NCBI RefSeq assembly: GCF_001513955.1
Contig: NZ_KQ948151.1
Span: 54,188 to 118,187, forward strand
DNA length: 64,000 nucleotides
Direction: 5' to 3'
DNA from: Streptomyces pseudovenezuelae
Lineage (GTDB): Bacteria; Actinomycetota; Actinomycetes; Streptomycetales; Streptomycetaceae
Positions 1-8,671 of the stretch are shown here, one piece after another. The notes under the pieces are model-generated. The model was given only the letters and a program-made list of their open reading frames with translations. It was not told the DNA's origin and did no database searches. The position numbers were made by a program, and so were the translations under genes. Every line of letters starts with the position of its first letter. The stretch's first letter is position 1.

Positions 1-2
1 CG

Positions 3-626
3 GATGTGCTGCCTGAGGTGCCCGGGCTCGCCGAGCACTGGGGGCACGGTGTGGTGCACTGCCCGTACTGCCACGGCTGGGAGGTGCGCGACGAGCCCAT
101 CGGCGTCCTCGCCACCGGCCCCGCCTCCATCGGCCACGCGTATCTGTTCCGTCAGCTGACCGAGGACCTGACCTACTTCACCCACGGCACCGACCTGGAC
201 GAGGACAGCCGCGCCCGCTTCGCCGCCCGCGGCATCCGCGTCATCGACACCCCGGTCACCGAGGTCGTCAACGACACCGGCGGTGCCCTCGCCGGGGTGC
301 GCCTGGCGGACGGCCAGGTCGTGGCCCGCCGCGTCGTCGCGGTCGCCGCGCCGATGCAGGCCCGCACTCAGGGTCTGGAAGGTCTGGGCCTGCCGGTGCA
401 GGACCTGCCGAAGGGCCGCGGTTTCGCCTCCGGCACGGCCGGCGCCACCGAGGTGCCGGGTGTGTGGGTGGCCGGCAACGTCACCGATCTGGTCGCCCAG
501 GTCGGAGCCTCCGCAGCGGCCGGCGCACTGGCCGGCGCCGACATCAACAGCACACTGGCCACCGCCGACACCGACGCGGCCCTCCACGCCGTCGCGGAGG
601 CAAGCCCCGAAGCGGCCACACGATGA
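3..626 (+). CDS. Thioredoxin reductase-like flavoprotein, C-terminal part (5' end outside window)
   Basis: The frame is open at the left edge, so the N-terminal FAD lobe lies outside the window. The first visible residues lead into HCPYCHGWE, the redox CxxC segment in the NAD(P)H lobe of thioredoxin reductase-like disulfide oxidoreductases. WVAGNVTDLVAQV near the end matches the C-terminal FAD-contact motif. About 205 residues are visible of an expected 300 or so. No thioredoxin gene is adjacent, so the substrate may be a small dithiol or another protein (inference). The stop is followed by about 245 bases before the next start. Confidence 0.85.
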   Translation, partial: DVLPEVPGLAEHWGHGVVHCPYCHGWEVRDEPIGVLATGPASIGHAYLFRQLTEDLTYFTHGTDLDEDSRARFAARGIRVIDTPVTEVVNDTGGALAGVRLADGQVVARRVVAVAAPMQARTQGLEGLGLPVQDLPKGRGFASGTAGATEVPGVWVAGNVTDLVAQVGASAAAGALAGADINSTLATADTDAALHAVAEASPEAATR

Positions 627-713
627 TCTCGAAGCCCTGAGATCCCAGCCCGTCACCCGCTCGCCCCACCTTCGCCGGCGAGGAAACCGACCTGTTCTCC
701 CGTCTGGAAGCTG

Positions 714-886
714 ATCAGTTTCCAGACGATTCTCAGCCATGCCCGGCAAGCAAGCAGCAGGAGCGTCCCACCGAGGTCAACGCCCCCTTCTCGACCTCCT
801 CGCCCGCCTCGACGACTCCACATCCTCGGCTTCCTGAACGGCCGACCCCCCACGAGATGAAGGACACGACAATGTCGGAGCGCAAT
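714..886 (+). repeat. Leader repeat copy A
   Basis: From ATCAGTTTCCAGACG through CCTGAACGGCCGACC to ATGAAGGACACGACAATG this leader is nearly the same as the one at 4424-4566, with about 30 extra bases in the middle. Each copy ends in the ribosome-binding site and first codons of the gene that follows (FAD monooxygenase here, NmrA-like protein there). It is a duplicated 5' regulatory region rather than a coding repeat. Confidence 0.8.
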
Positions 887-2110
887 CCGATGGACAAGAA
901 CACGGCATCGCGACAGCGGGCCCTGGTGGTCGGCCTCGGGATAAGCGGGATCACCTCCGCGCTGCGACTGCATCGCGCGGGCTGGGACGTGGTGGTGCTG
1001 GAGAAGGCCCCCGAGCGGCGCCGCGGCGGATACTTCCTCGCCCTGTTCGGGGCCGGGCTCGCCGCCGCCGAACGGCTGGGCTTCGCCGATGCGGTGTCGA
1101 ATCGCGTCGCTCCGGACAGCGTGAGCTACGACGTCGACCGCACGGGCCGGCGCCGCCGCGGTGTGGGCTACGCCGATGTGTTCCCCGGGTCTCGACTGAC
1201 GGTGCGGGGCGACATCGAAGACGCGGCCTTCACCGCCCTGCCCGACGAGGTCGAGATCCGGTACTCGACCGTGCCGGTCGCGCTGGACCAGTACCTCGAC
1301 GGGGTGGACGTCGAGATCCGCGACCTGACGACGGAGACGACGACCGTCGAACGGTTCGACCTGGTGGTCGGGGCAGACGGACTGCGCTCGACGGTGCGCC
1401 GGCTCGCGTTCGAGCCCGAGCCGAGCCCGATCCGTCGACTGAACTACATGATCGCCGTGTACAGCCTGCCCGAGCCGGTACCCGGCTACCGCCCACAGGA
1501 CGGGCTGACCATGGCCGAGGCGGGCCGATCGGTGTGGGTCTTCCCGTTCGCCGACCGTCCGCCGTCGGTGCTGTTCTCCTACCGCACCGACGACGTGGAC
1601 GCCGAGTTCACCCGGCCGGCCATCGACTCGCTGCGCGCCGCCTACGGCGCCGAGCCCACCGGCTCCACGCTCGGTTGGCTGCTCGACCAGTTCGAGAAGG
1701 CCCCGGACCACCTGTTCGACTCCACCGAGCAGGTGCACCTCGACCACTGGTACCGCGGCCGAGTCGTGCTCGTCGGCGACGCCGCGTGGTGCCTGACCCT
1801 TTACTCCGGCATGGGGGCATCCGCCGGCCTGGCCGGGGCGGACCTGCTCGGCACCATGCTGGAACGCCACCCGCACGATGTGCCACGAGCGCTGCAGGAC
1901 TGGGAGGACCACCTGCGCCCGTTCATCGACTACCACCTCGGCAGCGGTGTGAGCCAGCGCGGTTTCCTCACCCCGGGCAACCGCGCCGAGTTGCTGCTTC
2001 GGTCCGTGATGATCCGCCTCGGTCGGCTACCGATCGCCGGCCGGCTGCTCGCCAAGACGAGGGCCAAGAGTGCGCGGATGAAAAGTCTGGATATCGCCGC
2101 CGCAGCGTGA
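872..2110 (+). CDS. FAD-dependent monooxygenase (class A flavoprotein hydroxylase)
   Basis: A 412-residue protein with the three class A hydroxylase signatures: an N-terminal Rossmann motif (VVGLGISG, about residue 15), the DG motif (VVGADGLRS, about 165) and the GD motif (VLVGDAAW followed by LYSGMGAS, about 305). Such enzymes use FAD, NAD(P)H and oxygen to hydroxylate small aromatic or polyketide-like substrates; the substrate here is unknown. I chose ATG 872 over in-frame ATG 857 because AAGGA lies 7 bases before 872, exactly as in the NmrA-like gene with the duplicated leader. It shares class and orientation of domains with the second monooxygenase at 62302-63552. Confidence 0.85.
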   Translation: MSERNPMDKNTASRQRALVVGLGISGITSALRLHRAGWDVVVLEKAPERRRGGYFLALFGAGLAAAERLGFADAVSNRVAPDSVSYDVDRTGRRRRGVGYADVFPGSRLTVRGDIEDAAFTALPDEVEIRYSTVPVALDQYLDGVDVEIRDLTTETTTVERFDLVVGADGLRSTVRRLAFEPEPSPIRRLNYMIAVYSLPEPVPGYRPQDGLTMAEAGRSVWVFPFADRPPSVLFSYRTDDVDAEFTRPAIDSLRAAYGAEPTGSTLGWLLDQFEKAPDHLFDSTEQVHLDHWYRGRVVLVGDAAWCLTLYSGMGASAGLAGADLLGTMLERHPHDVPRALQDWEDHLRPFIDYHLGSGVSQRGFLTPGNRAELLLRSVMIRLGRLPIAGRLLAKTRAKSARMKSLDIAAAA

Positions 2111-2249
2111 GTGGAGTTCCTCGAATACGAGCGGGAGAACGAGGTCATCTGGGCCCGCAACTTCGTCGACGAATGCTTGGACGCAGGTTGCGGGGATGGC
2201 CGGGAGAGGCATGTACCGGAGAGCAGGCTGTTATCCGCTGCATCGGGGT
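2111..2249. other. Unassigned stretch after the monooxygenase
   Basis: A short open frame on the + strand begins GTG GAG TTC right after the monooxygenase stop, but it soon loses coding character. No family, repeat or regulatory site was recognised. It may be debris from the Tn3-type insertion next door. Confidence 0.3.
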
Positions 2250-2593
2250 TCACCCGAGCTGCTTGCTCCACACGTTGTAGCAGCCGCGGTCGACGAGCCT
2301 GGTCCAGTCTGCGTCGAGGGCGGCGACTACCGTGGTCTGGCTGCGGGTGCCGCACCGGCTGCACGCGATCCCGGTCTTGCGGTCGAGGCGGTGCAGCTGC
2401 AGCGGACCCTGGGCGGGTTCAGAGCGCACGACGCGGTTGGCGAGGCGCGTCATCGGCGCCGCGGCTTGGTCGTGGAAACGCCGCCACCGAGTCTGCCGCG
2501 GACGACGAAGGAGCCGGGTCCGATGCTGGTGCGTGCGTTGTTGAGGAACGAACGCAGCCGGCCGGTGTATGCATCGTGCAGTTCGCTGGCCAT
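2250..2593 (-). pseudogene. Hypothetical CxxC protein, frameshifted
   Basis: From ATG 2593 the minus-strand product begins MASELHDAYTGRLRSF and continues to about residue 35. Coding then moves to another frame near 2487 and runs through KTGIACSRCGTRSQ to end YNVWSKQLG at 2250. Joined, it would be about 115 residues with one CxxC motif. I do not recognise the family. It sits just beyond the Tn3 transposase tail and could be a passenger gene of that transposon (inference). Confidence 0.35.
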
Positions 2594-2622
2594 GTCTGTA
2601 AGGCGAGCAGCCACAGCAAAGA

Positions 2623-2850
2623 TCAGCCGCGGGCGGGCCTGGGTAGCCGCAGCGGCCGGTAGCCGTCGGTGTCCAGCTTGGCCAACTCGCCGTCGATGTC
2701 CACCGAGTGAGTTCCGCAAAAGTTGACGTCGGCGTGGTGGCTGGGCCAGATGCGCGCCAGCAGCTCATCGTCGGTGGGCCGGCCGGCACGACGCAGCGCG
2801 GTCACCGCCAGGCCGTAATAACTCGGTGCTCCAGGTAAGGATCGCGTTGG
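2623..2850 (-). pseudogene. Tn3-family transposase, C-terminal fragment
   Basis: The minus-strand frame reading YYGLAVTALRRAGRPTDDEL, then HHADVNFCGTHSVDI and GYRPLRLP matches the extreme C-terminus of Tn3-family transposases, where the usual pattern is NAIVLWNT..ALDxLR..G..V.DEDVARLSP..H.HINxLGRY...GLRPLR. Its upstream part (ANAILTWS) is in the frame of the truncated TetR gene, so a frameshift lies near 2840. Only about 75 of roughly 1000 residues remain. Confidence 0.6.
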
Positions 2851-3022
2851 CGGCCAGCAGTACGCCGTGTTTGCCGTCGAACGCGGCGTAGAGGCTGCCG
2901 CGGCCCAGGCCAGTGGCGGCACTGATGTCGTCGACGTCGGTGCCGTTGTAGCCCGAGGTGCGGAACTGCCGCTCGGCGGCACTCAGGACGTGGTCGGGGT
3001 CGAAGCTTCGTGGTCTCGCCAT
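2850..3022 (-). pseudogene. TetR-family regulator, N-terminal DNA-binding fragment
   Basis: From ATG 3022 the product reads MARPRSFDPDHVLSAAE through the helix-turn-helix YNGTDVDDISAATGLGRGSL and YAAFDGKHGVL. This is a standard TetR N-terminus of about 55 residues. It then runs directly into Tn3 transposase C-terminal sequence (LAANAILTWS), so the ligand-binding domain is gone. It lies divergent from the haloalkane dehalogenase-like gene and probably once repressed it (inference from position). Confidence 0.7.
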
Positions 3023-3052
3023 GCATCGAAGGTAAAGCCGACCCACCCCTTC

Positions 3053-3083
3053 TTGACAACCCAGTACAGAACCGCCTAGGTTC
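3053..3083 (+). promoter_or_regulatory. Candidate promoter with overlapping palindrome
   Basis: TTGACA at 3053-3058 is followed after 18 bases by TAGGTT at 3077-3082, a plausible sigma-70-type pair reading toward the hydrolase gene. The -10 overlaps the dyad GAACC-GCCTA-GGTTC (3069-3083), a plausible site for the now truncated divergent TetR regulator. Confidence 0.4.
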
Positions 3084-3318
3084 CTTACCGTTCAGTCCAT
3101 AACCGTCCTGAGCTCGCCGGACAGGCTTGGTCCGGGAGTGCAGCACCGCGATGCCGCGCAGGCGGCTTGGACGTTGAACTCATGACGTTCAGGGCGTCGC
3201 ACGCAGCTCGGCGCAAGAGCGAGCCAGCCGATGAAGGCCGCTTCAGAACCAAATACTTCGGAGGAGCTCATGACCGCGGTCAGTACGTACAACACCGCAC
3301 CGGAAGGCACGATGTCCC

Positions 3319-4263
3319 GTGATTGCCGCTGACGAGACGTTCGACGGCACGTGGCCGTATCCCGCCCGCTTCAACGAGGCGGCCGGCTTCCGCCAGCACT
3401 ACGTCGACGAGGGCCCCGAGCAGCCCGGTCAGACGATCGTCATGCTGCACGGCGAGCCCACGTGGGGCTACGAGTGGCGCCACCTGATCGGGCCACTGTC
3501 ACGTCACCATCGCGTGGTCGTTCCGGACCACATGGGCTTCGGCAAGAGCGAGACGCCCCAGGACCGCACATACGACGCGAGCGAACACATCCTCAATCTC
3601 GAATCGCTGCTCGTCGACACGCTCGACCTCACCGACATCACCCTGGTGGTGCGTGACTGGGGCGGCCCCATCGGCACCGGGTTCGCGCTGCGTCACCCCG
3701 ACCGGATCTCCCGGATCTTCGCGGTGAACACCGTGCTGCCTCTCGCCCAGGGCATCGAGGATCTGATGAAGGCCAACGGCGCCGAGAGCCGGTGGTTCCA
3801 GTGGGCTCAGTCGGCGCTCGCGGACGGTTCGTTCGAGCAGATCCTCGGAAACGCGGGTCACACCATCGCCCAGCTGATGATCGACCTGCAGCATGTCGCC
3901 CGACCGGAGATCGCCACGCCGACCTGGATCCGCGCCTACTCCAGCCCCTTCCCCACCCCCGCCGAGTCCTTCGGTGTCATCGCCTTCCCCCGGCAGGTCC
4001 TGGAGGGCCCGCAGGGCCCCCCGCCCGGCCCGCCGCCCATGGAAGCCGTCGCCGCACTGCGCGCCGTGCCGGCAATGCTGGCCGTCGGTATGCGCGACAC
4101 CGCACTGCTGCCCCAGTACGTGATCCCCTCGTTCCGGCTCAGCTACCCCGACGCACCCGTGGTCGAGATCCCGGGCGCCGGTCACTTCCCGACCGAGGAC
4201 GCTCCCGAGACGCTGCTGGCACTGCTGGAGCTGTTCCTGCAGATGACGCCCGCCCGCACCTGA
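3319..4263 (+). CDS. Haloalkane dehalogenase-like alpha/beta hydrolase
   Basis: A 314-residue alpha/beta hydrolase with haloalkane dehalogenase landmarks: HGEPTW oxyanion-hole motif (about residue 41), nucleophile segment VVRDWGGP with the catalytic Asp (about 113) and catalytic His in GAGHFPTEDAPE near the end. Expected reaction: hydrolytic cleavage of a carbon-halogen or related bond through an aspartyl ester. The visible frame starts at GTG 3319, but a much better start lies upstream. ATG 3270, preceded by GGAGGAG, encodes MTAVSTYNTAPEGTM and leaves the frame only because of one extra base in ATGTCCCGTGATTGCC (3312-3327). Removing one base gives a continuous GTMPVIAADETF. The gene therefore has a one-base frameshift or a sequence error near its 5' end. 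Confidence 0.8.
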   Translation: MIAADETFDGTWPYPARFNEAAGFRQHYVDEGPEQPGQTIVMLHGEPTWGYEWRHLIGPLSRHHRVVVPDHMGFGKSETPQDRTYDASEHILNLESLLVDTLDLTDITLVVRDWGGPIGTGFALRHPDRISRIFAVNTVLPLAQGIEDLMKANGAESRWFQWAQSALADGSFEQILGNAGHTIAQLMIDLQHVARPEIATPTWIRAYSSPFPTPAESFGVIAFPRQVLEGPQGPPPGPPPMEAVAALRAVPAMLAVGMRDTALLPQYVIPSFRLSYPDAPVVEIPGAGHFPTEDAPETLLALLELFLQMTPART

Positions 4264-4423
4264 ACCCTCAATGCCGAACGGGCAGCTCCGCGCGCGCGAA
4301 GCGGCCCGTTCACCGTGCGGCAGGTCGTGGCTACGAAGCCGAGCCGCCGCCGGGACGACGGTGCCCGGCCACGACACTCCGTCGTCGACGGCTTTCCCCC
4401 GTCCTCCGACTACACCTCACCCA

Positions 4424-4566
4424 ATCAGTTTCCAGACGGCTTTCAGTCATGCCCGCAAGCAGGCAGCAGGAGCGTCGCGCCGAGGCCCACGCCACCGTCC
4501 TCGGCTTTCTGAACGGCCGACCCAACCCCAACCAGATGAAGGACACGACAATGACGGAACGCAATC
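4424..4566 (+). repeat. Leader repeat copy B
   Basis: Second copy of the leader described at 714-886, here in front of the NmrA-like gene. Shared blocks are ATCAGTTTCCAGACG, GCAGCAGGAGCGTC, CTGAACGGCCGACC and ATGAAGGACACGACAATG. The stretch 4264-4423 before it holds no recognisable gene. Confidence 0.8.
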
Positions 4567-5558
4567 CCATTCTGATCACCGGCGCCGGCGGCCAAGTCGG
4601 TGGCGTGAGCAGGCTGATGGTCGGCATGCTGCTCGAACAGGGCCACCCGGTGCGCGCGTTCGTGCGACGGGACGACGAACGCGCGCAGTCGCTGCGCGAG
4701 GCCGGGGCCGAGGTCTTCGTCGGCGACCTGCTCAAACTCGCGGACGTGGCCGCCGCGCTGAAGGGTGTCAAGCGCATCTACTTCAGCATGACCCCGCAGC
4801 CGTACTACGCCGATGCCCTCACCGTGATGGCCGCGGCGGCGCGAGCTCAGGGCGACATCGAGGCCTTCGTGCACCTGTCCAACTACGAGCAGTCGTACAT
4901 GACGCTCGAGAAGATGACCGCACCGGACGAGGAGCGGCATTCCTGGCTCGGCGGAGTGGTCACGGACTGGTCACCACAGCAGCGGGCCCACTGGGTCTGC
5001 GAGCGGGTGCTGGACTGGTCCGGCCTGCCGACCATCAACGTGCGTCCGACTCTGTTCGCCGAGAACCCCCACCTGACCTGGATGCAACAGGGCCCGCTGA
5101 GCAACGGTGAACTGCGCCTGCCCTTCGGCAAGCAGCGGCTCGCGCCCATCGCCGTTCACGACGTGGCAGAGGTGTGCGTGAAGGTGTTGGTCGACCCCGC
5201 ACCGCACATCTCGAAGTCCTACGCGCTCACCGGCCCGGAGCTGAAGGACATGTACGGGTTCGCTGAGGACTACGCAGCCGTGCTGGGACGCGAGGTCACC
5301 TACATCCCTGAGGAAGTGGAGGCCTGGAACGAGGCCTTCCTCGACGAGACCGTCCTGCAGGAGTCCCTGGGCGATCCGGGTGCGGCCCGGCACGTGGCGG
5401 CGCACCTGAGGATCCAGACCAGGCTGATCGCCAGCGGGCGGTACGACGCCCTCTCCGACCAACTGGAAACCCTGCTCGGGCACCCGCCGCGGACCGTGCG
5501 GTGGGCGCTGGAGAACAATACGCGCCTGCGCGAACTGGCGGGTGCTCCGAGCCACTGA
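4551..5558 (+). CDS. NmrA-like NAD(P)-binding protein
   Basis: A 335-residue atypical short-chain dehydrogenase. The N-terminal ITGAGGQVGG is the GxxGxxG dinucleotide motif, followed by the VRAFVRR strand that reads the NADP phosphate and by VFVGDLLKLADVAAALKGV, typical of NmrA/HSCARG proteins. These act as redox sensors or as reductases and isomerases on small molecules. ATG 4551 is chosen over ATG 4536 because AAGGA sits 7 bases upstream. It shares a duplicated leader with the monooxygenase at 872, so the two are probably co-regulated (inference). Confidence 0.8.
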   Translation: MTERNPILITGAGGQVGGVSRLMVGMLLEQGHPVRAFVRRDDERAQSLREAGAEVFVGDLLKLADVAAALKGVKRIYFSMTPQPYYADALTVMAAAARAQGDIEAFVHLSNYEQSYMTLEKMTAPDEERHSWLGGVVTDWSPQQRAHWVCERVLDWSGLPTINVRPTLFAENPHLTWMQQGPLSNGELRLPFGKQRLAPIAVHDVAEVCVKVLVDPAPHISKSYALTGPELKDMYGFAEDYAAVLGREVTYIPEEVEAWNEAFLDETVLQESLGDPGAARHVAAHLRIQTRLIASGRYDALSDQLETLLGHPPRTVRWALENNTRLRELAGAPSH

Positions 5559-5640
5559 GCGCTCCGGAGCAGAACCTGACGCCACGCGATGGGCAATTCA
5601 GAGCTTCCGCTCGTCCGCCCCGCCCTTCTTAGACCGTGTC

Positions 5641-5740
5641 CTACGTGGTGAGGCGGATGAGGCGTTTGTAGCAGCAGAGGGCGGTGGCAAGTCCGAGAAA
5701 GGCCAGGTAGTTGCGGGGGCGAGCGGTTCTACGCCGGTCT
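5641..5740 (-). mobile_element. IS5-type transposase C-terminal remnant
   Basis: On the minus strand, codons ending at a TAG (complement of 5641-5643) spell RRRTARPRNYLAFLG, then LATALCCYKRLIRLTT. I recognise this as the conserved tail of an IS5-type DDE transposase common in Streptomyces. Only about 35 codons survive. The upstream break lies against the DUF6308 remnant. Confidence 0.55.
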
Positions 5741-5799
5741 TGTCGACGCCTTCGCCACCTGGTTGCGGCATCGAGTCAACCGCCGCTCGCTCACCGCCT

Positions 5800-6430
5800 G
5801 AACAGCCTCATCACCTCTGATCAGGCCGTATCCGATCTCCGATGCTACTGCGGCACCGGCCTGCTCGATGAAGCAGTGCCGTTCACGGGTAGTCGTTTCG
5901 AGCATCTGGCCGGCGGAGGGGACCGTCAGGCGGTCGCGAACGTAGTGACCGCCGACGACCTGATTGCTGTGCAGACCCTGTCGGTCAGGATTCCCGTGCA
6001 GGTCGCCGTCGAACTCCTTGAAGGCGACCTTGGAGTCCGGTTGTCCGAGCTGCTGAGCAGCGTTCGCTTCGACATCGACCTGGTTGAGGCCGAGGCTGCC
6101 GACTTGGCCGAAGGGTCGCCGGCCCACACTGCCTGGCGCGCTCTCTGCGACCAGCCCGGAATCGGGTGGGTGACGGCAGGCAAGCTCCTTGCCCGGAAGC
6201 GGCCGCGGCTGCTGCCCGTCTACGATCAGGTCGTTCGCTGCGTTCTTGGTCGGCCGAAGTCATTCTGGCTTGACCTGCATGGCGCGCTGCGTGCCGACAA
6301 TCATGCGTTGCACCGCGAACTGATGGGCCCTACGGCAGTCCGCCGACCTCCCCGCGACCGTCAGCGCGTTGCGGGTCTGCGACGTGGTGCTCTGGATGTA
6401 TCACCGTACGGATCATCAACAGAGAAGCTG
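5800..6430 (+). pseudogene. DUF6308 family protein, truncated and frameshifted
   Basis: The frame contains DEAVPFTGSRFEHLAGGGDR, then TADDLIAVQTLSV, PGIGWVTAGKLLARKRPRLL and VYDQVVRCVLG, the conserved core of DUF6308 proteins (function unknown). At about 6335 the frame shifts. The expected tail, LPATVSALRVCDVVLWM and YHRTDH, is found in another frame at about 6343-6420. The N-terminus is replaced by the IS5-type remnant. A broken copy, probably non-functional. Confidence 0.65.
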
Positions 6431-6682
6431 CATCGGGACCTGAAGTCCGTCGGTCGCACCGGAGGGAGCCTTCTGCCCCGGGCCACATGGCCCTGTGGCC
6501 CGGTGAAACGCCCGTGACCTGCGCTGTACCAAAGTGCCAACCATCTCTCTGATCACGGGCATCCGGCTGCTGAATCTAGTTGGCATCAGTGCAGGTCACG
6601 AACATCCCCTGGTGCCAACTACCAATCCTGGTCACAGGGTCATCGGGCAGTGCTTCGATCGAGCGACGAGCCTGTGGGCAGG

Positions 6683-7576
6683 TCAGGGCTCCGGCATCCG
6701 CCGCGGCACGACGGCGACCGGGCAGTCGGAGTGATGCAGCACCGCGTGGGTGACGCGGCCGAGCTGGAGCCCGAAGGAGCCGTGGCGCTTGGCCCCGACG
6801 ACCAGGAGGTCGGCCTGGTACGAGGCATCCACCAGTACCCGGCGGGCGTGGCCTTCCACAGTCCGGCGCCGCACCTCGACCTCGGGCGGGACGTCCCGCA
6901 GGGCGTGCTCCAGCACCTCCGCGGCTTGCTCCTGGTGCAGCCGGGCGGGTTCACCGGTCATCAGAGGGTGGTCGGTGCTCTCGTGCGCGGGCCTCCGCCA
7001 GGCCCGTACGGCCTCCAGGGGCACCCCGCGACGCCGCGCCTCCTCGGCCGCGAAGCGCACGGCGGGGGACTCCTTTCCCTCCTCACCGACGCCCACGACG
7101 ACCCGGCCCTGGGCCCCGGGCGTCGCCCGGTTGTCGTGGCTGCCGCGCAGGACGACCACCGGGCAGTCGGCGTGGGCGGCCACGGCCAGGCTCACGGAGC
7201 CCAGCAGGGCCTCGGCGAGACCACTGCGGCCGCGGCTGCCTGTGACCAGCACGGTGGCGCTGCGGCTCTCCCGGACCAGTGCGTACTCGGGCTCTTCCGC
7301 CAACACGTCGACGGCAAGCGCCAGATCAGGGTGGCGGCTGCGGGCGCGGCGCTCGGCAGCGGCGACGATGTCGTCGGCCAACAGCTCCTCGGACGGCCTG
7401 CCCAGGTCCGTGGCGAGAGAGGTGCCCTCGTACCGCTCCCACAGCGACGCGTACACCAGTCGCAGCGGCAGCCGGCGCAGGGCCGCCTCGTCGGCCGCCC
7501 AGTCGACGGCGCGCAGGCTCGGTTCGGAGCCGTCGACACCGACGACGACCGCAAGATCCATCGACATCGCGCTCAC
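6683..7576 (-). CDS. Universal stress protein, tandem UspA domains
   Basis: A 297-residue protein of two UspA folds. Domain 1 begins VVVGVDGSEPSL and ends with the ATP-binding loop GSRGRSGLAEALLGSVS (G-x2-G-x9-GS). Domain 2 begins VVVGVGEEGKES and has a weaker loop (GAKRHGSFGLQLGRVT). Tandem Usps bind ATP and slow growth or aid survival under hypoxia and starvation in actinobacteria. GTG 7576 has GGAG 7 bases upstream; in-frame ATGs at 7567 and 7561 are alternatives. It lies 48 bases downstream of the next Usp gene on the same strand and may share its transcript. Confidence 0.9.
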   Translation of the reverse strand: MSAMSMDLAVVVGVDGSEPSLRAVDWAADEAALRRLPLRLVYASLWERYEGTSLATDLGRPSEELLADDIVAAAERRARSRHPDLALAVDVLAEEPEYALVRESRSATVLVTGSRGRSGLAEALLGSVSLAVAAHADCPVVVLRGSHDNRATPGAQGRVVVGVGEEGKESPAVRFAAEEARRRGVPLEAVRAWRRPAHESTDHPLMTGEPARLHQEQAAEVLEHALRDVPPEVEVRRRTVEGHARRVLVDASYQADLLVVGAKRHGSFGLQLGRVTHAVLHHSDCPVAVVPRRMPEP

Positions 7577-7624
7577 CGTCCTGCTCCGGCTGCCTTCATG
7601 CCTGCCGCTCCTCGTTGACGGAGG

Positions 7625-8530
7625 TCACTTGTGGGACACGACCACGACTGGGGCGGTGGCGTGGTGCAGGACGGCGTGGGTGACGGAGCCGATGTGGGCG
7701 CCGAGGGGGCTGCGGCGGATCCGCCGGCCCACCACGACCAGCGAGGCCTCGCGCGAGGCGTCGACCAGGTGGTTGGCTCCGCTTCCGGAGCGGGACTCCT
7801 CGACGACTTCGATGTCCGGGTACTTCTGGCGCCAGGGGCGCAGGGCCGCGGACAGGGCGGCGGACTGCTGCCGGACGATCTCGTCGTGGTACTCCGGGTC
7901 GACGGACAGGCCATAGGTGTAGTAGGGCGGCAGGTTCCATCCATGGACGACCCGCAGGACAGCGGAGCGCCGGGCAGCCGCGTCGAACGCGAACTCGATC
8001 AGCGAGTCGTCCGGACCGCCGGGGTCCAGGCCCAGCACTACGGGCCGGTAGGGGGTGGCGGCCGACGGGATTCCGGCCGGGTCCGTCTGGTGCTCGTCCG
8101 CGGCCTGCTCACCGGCCCGGACCAGGACCACCGGACGTTCGGCGTGCGCCACGACGGCGAGGCCCACGGAGCCGACCATGAACCCGCCGATCCCGCTGAA
8201 TCCGCGAGAACCGAGGGCGAGCAGCTCGGCGTCCGCTGCTGCCTTGACCAGGGTGTCGGCGGCCCCGCCGCTCGACTGCTGCATGGTGATCTCGATGCCG
8301 GGATGACGCAGGCGCAGTCCCTCGACGACCTCGCGGGGAATGCGCTCGCTCCAGTGCTGCTGGGTCTCGGCGCCGAGCAACGGGGCCTGGGCCATGGGCT
8401 CGGGCACGGGCTCCCACACATGGACGACCTTCAACGGCAGGCCACGCATTTCCGCTTCGCGGGCCGCCCATTCCACCGCAGCGCGGCTCTCGGACGAACC
8501 GTCCAGACCTGCGACAACAGCGCGCACCAT
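7625..8530 (-). CDS. Universal stress protein, tandem UspA domains
   Basis: A 301-residue tandem Usp: VVAGLDGSSESRAA at the start, ATP loop GSRGFSGIGGFMVGSVG at about residue 115, and a second domain from PVVLGLDPGGPDD with a divergent loop (GRRIRRSPLGAHIGSVT). ATG 8530 is preceded by GAGGAGG with 8-base spacing. Two GGGnCC..GGnCCC palindromes lie 60-100 bases upstream (8592-8627), so this is probably the first gene of a two-Usp transcript. Confidence 0.9.
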   Translation of the reverse strand: MVRAVVAGLDGSSESRAAVEWAAREAEMRGLPLKVVHVWEPVPEPMAQAPLLGAETQQHWSERIPREVVEGLRLRHPGIEITMQQSSGGAADTLVKAAADAELLALGSRGFSGIGGFMVGSVGLAVVAHAERPVVLVRAGEQAADEHQTDPAGIPSAATPYRPVVLGLDPGGPDDSLIEFAFDAAARRSAVLRVVHGWNLPPYYTYGLSVDPEYHDEIVRQQSAALSAALRPWRQKYPDIEVVEESRSGSGANHLVDASREASLVVVGRRIRRSPLGAHIGSVTHAVLHHATAPVVVVSHK

Positions 8531-8591
8531 GGCTCTGCCTCCTCATCGGGGATGTGAGTCCAGAGTCGGCCTCTGAGTGTCCGTTACTCCA

Positions 8592-8627
8592 GGGGCCGCA
8601 GGTCCCCGACCGGGGCCAACCGGCCCA
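8592..8627. promoter_or_regulatory. Two GGGGCC-type palindromes upstream of Usp
   Basis: GGGGCCGCAGGTCCCC (8592-8607) and GGGGCCAACCGGCCCA (8612-8627) stand 62-97 bases before the Usp start at 8530. They fit the element that recurs through this block and resembles the core of the DevR/DosR box (GGGAC..GTCCC). Confidence 0.55.
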
Positions 8628-8671
8628 ACGGCGTCGTTGTGAAGGTTGCCGCCGCCCCTGGCTGCGCGGCT

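Noticed and set aside
653..1936. A 427-codon minus-strand frame over the first monooxygenase
   Set aside because: Antisense shadow of a gene with all class A hydroxylase motifs.
3792..4550. Fusion of upstream sequence to the NmrA-like protein
   Set aside because: The frame is open through the hydrolase gene in a different frame and through the repeated leader; the real start at 4551 has its own ribosome-binding site.
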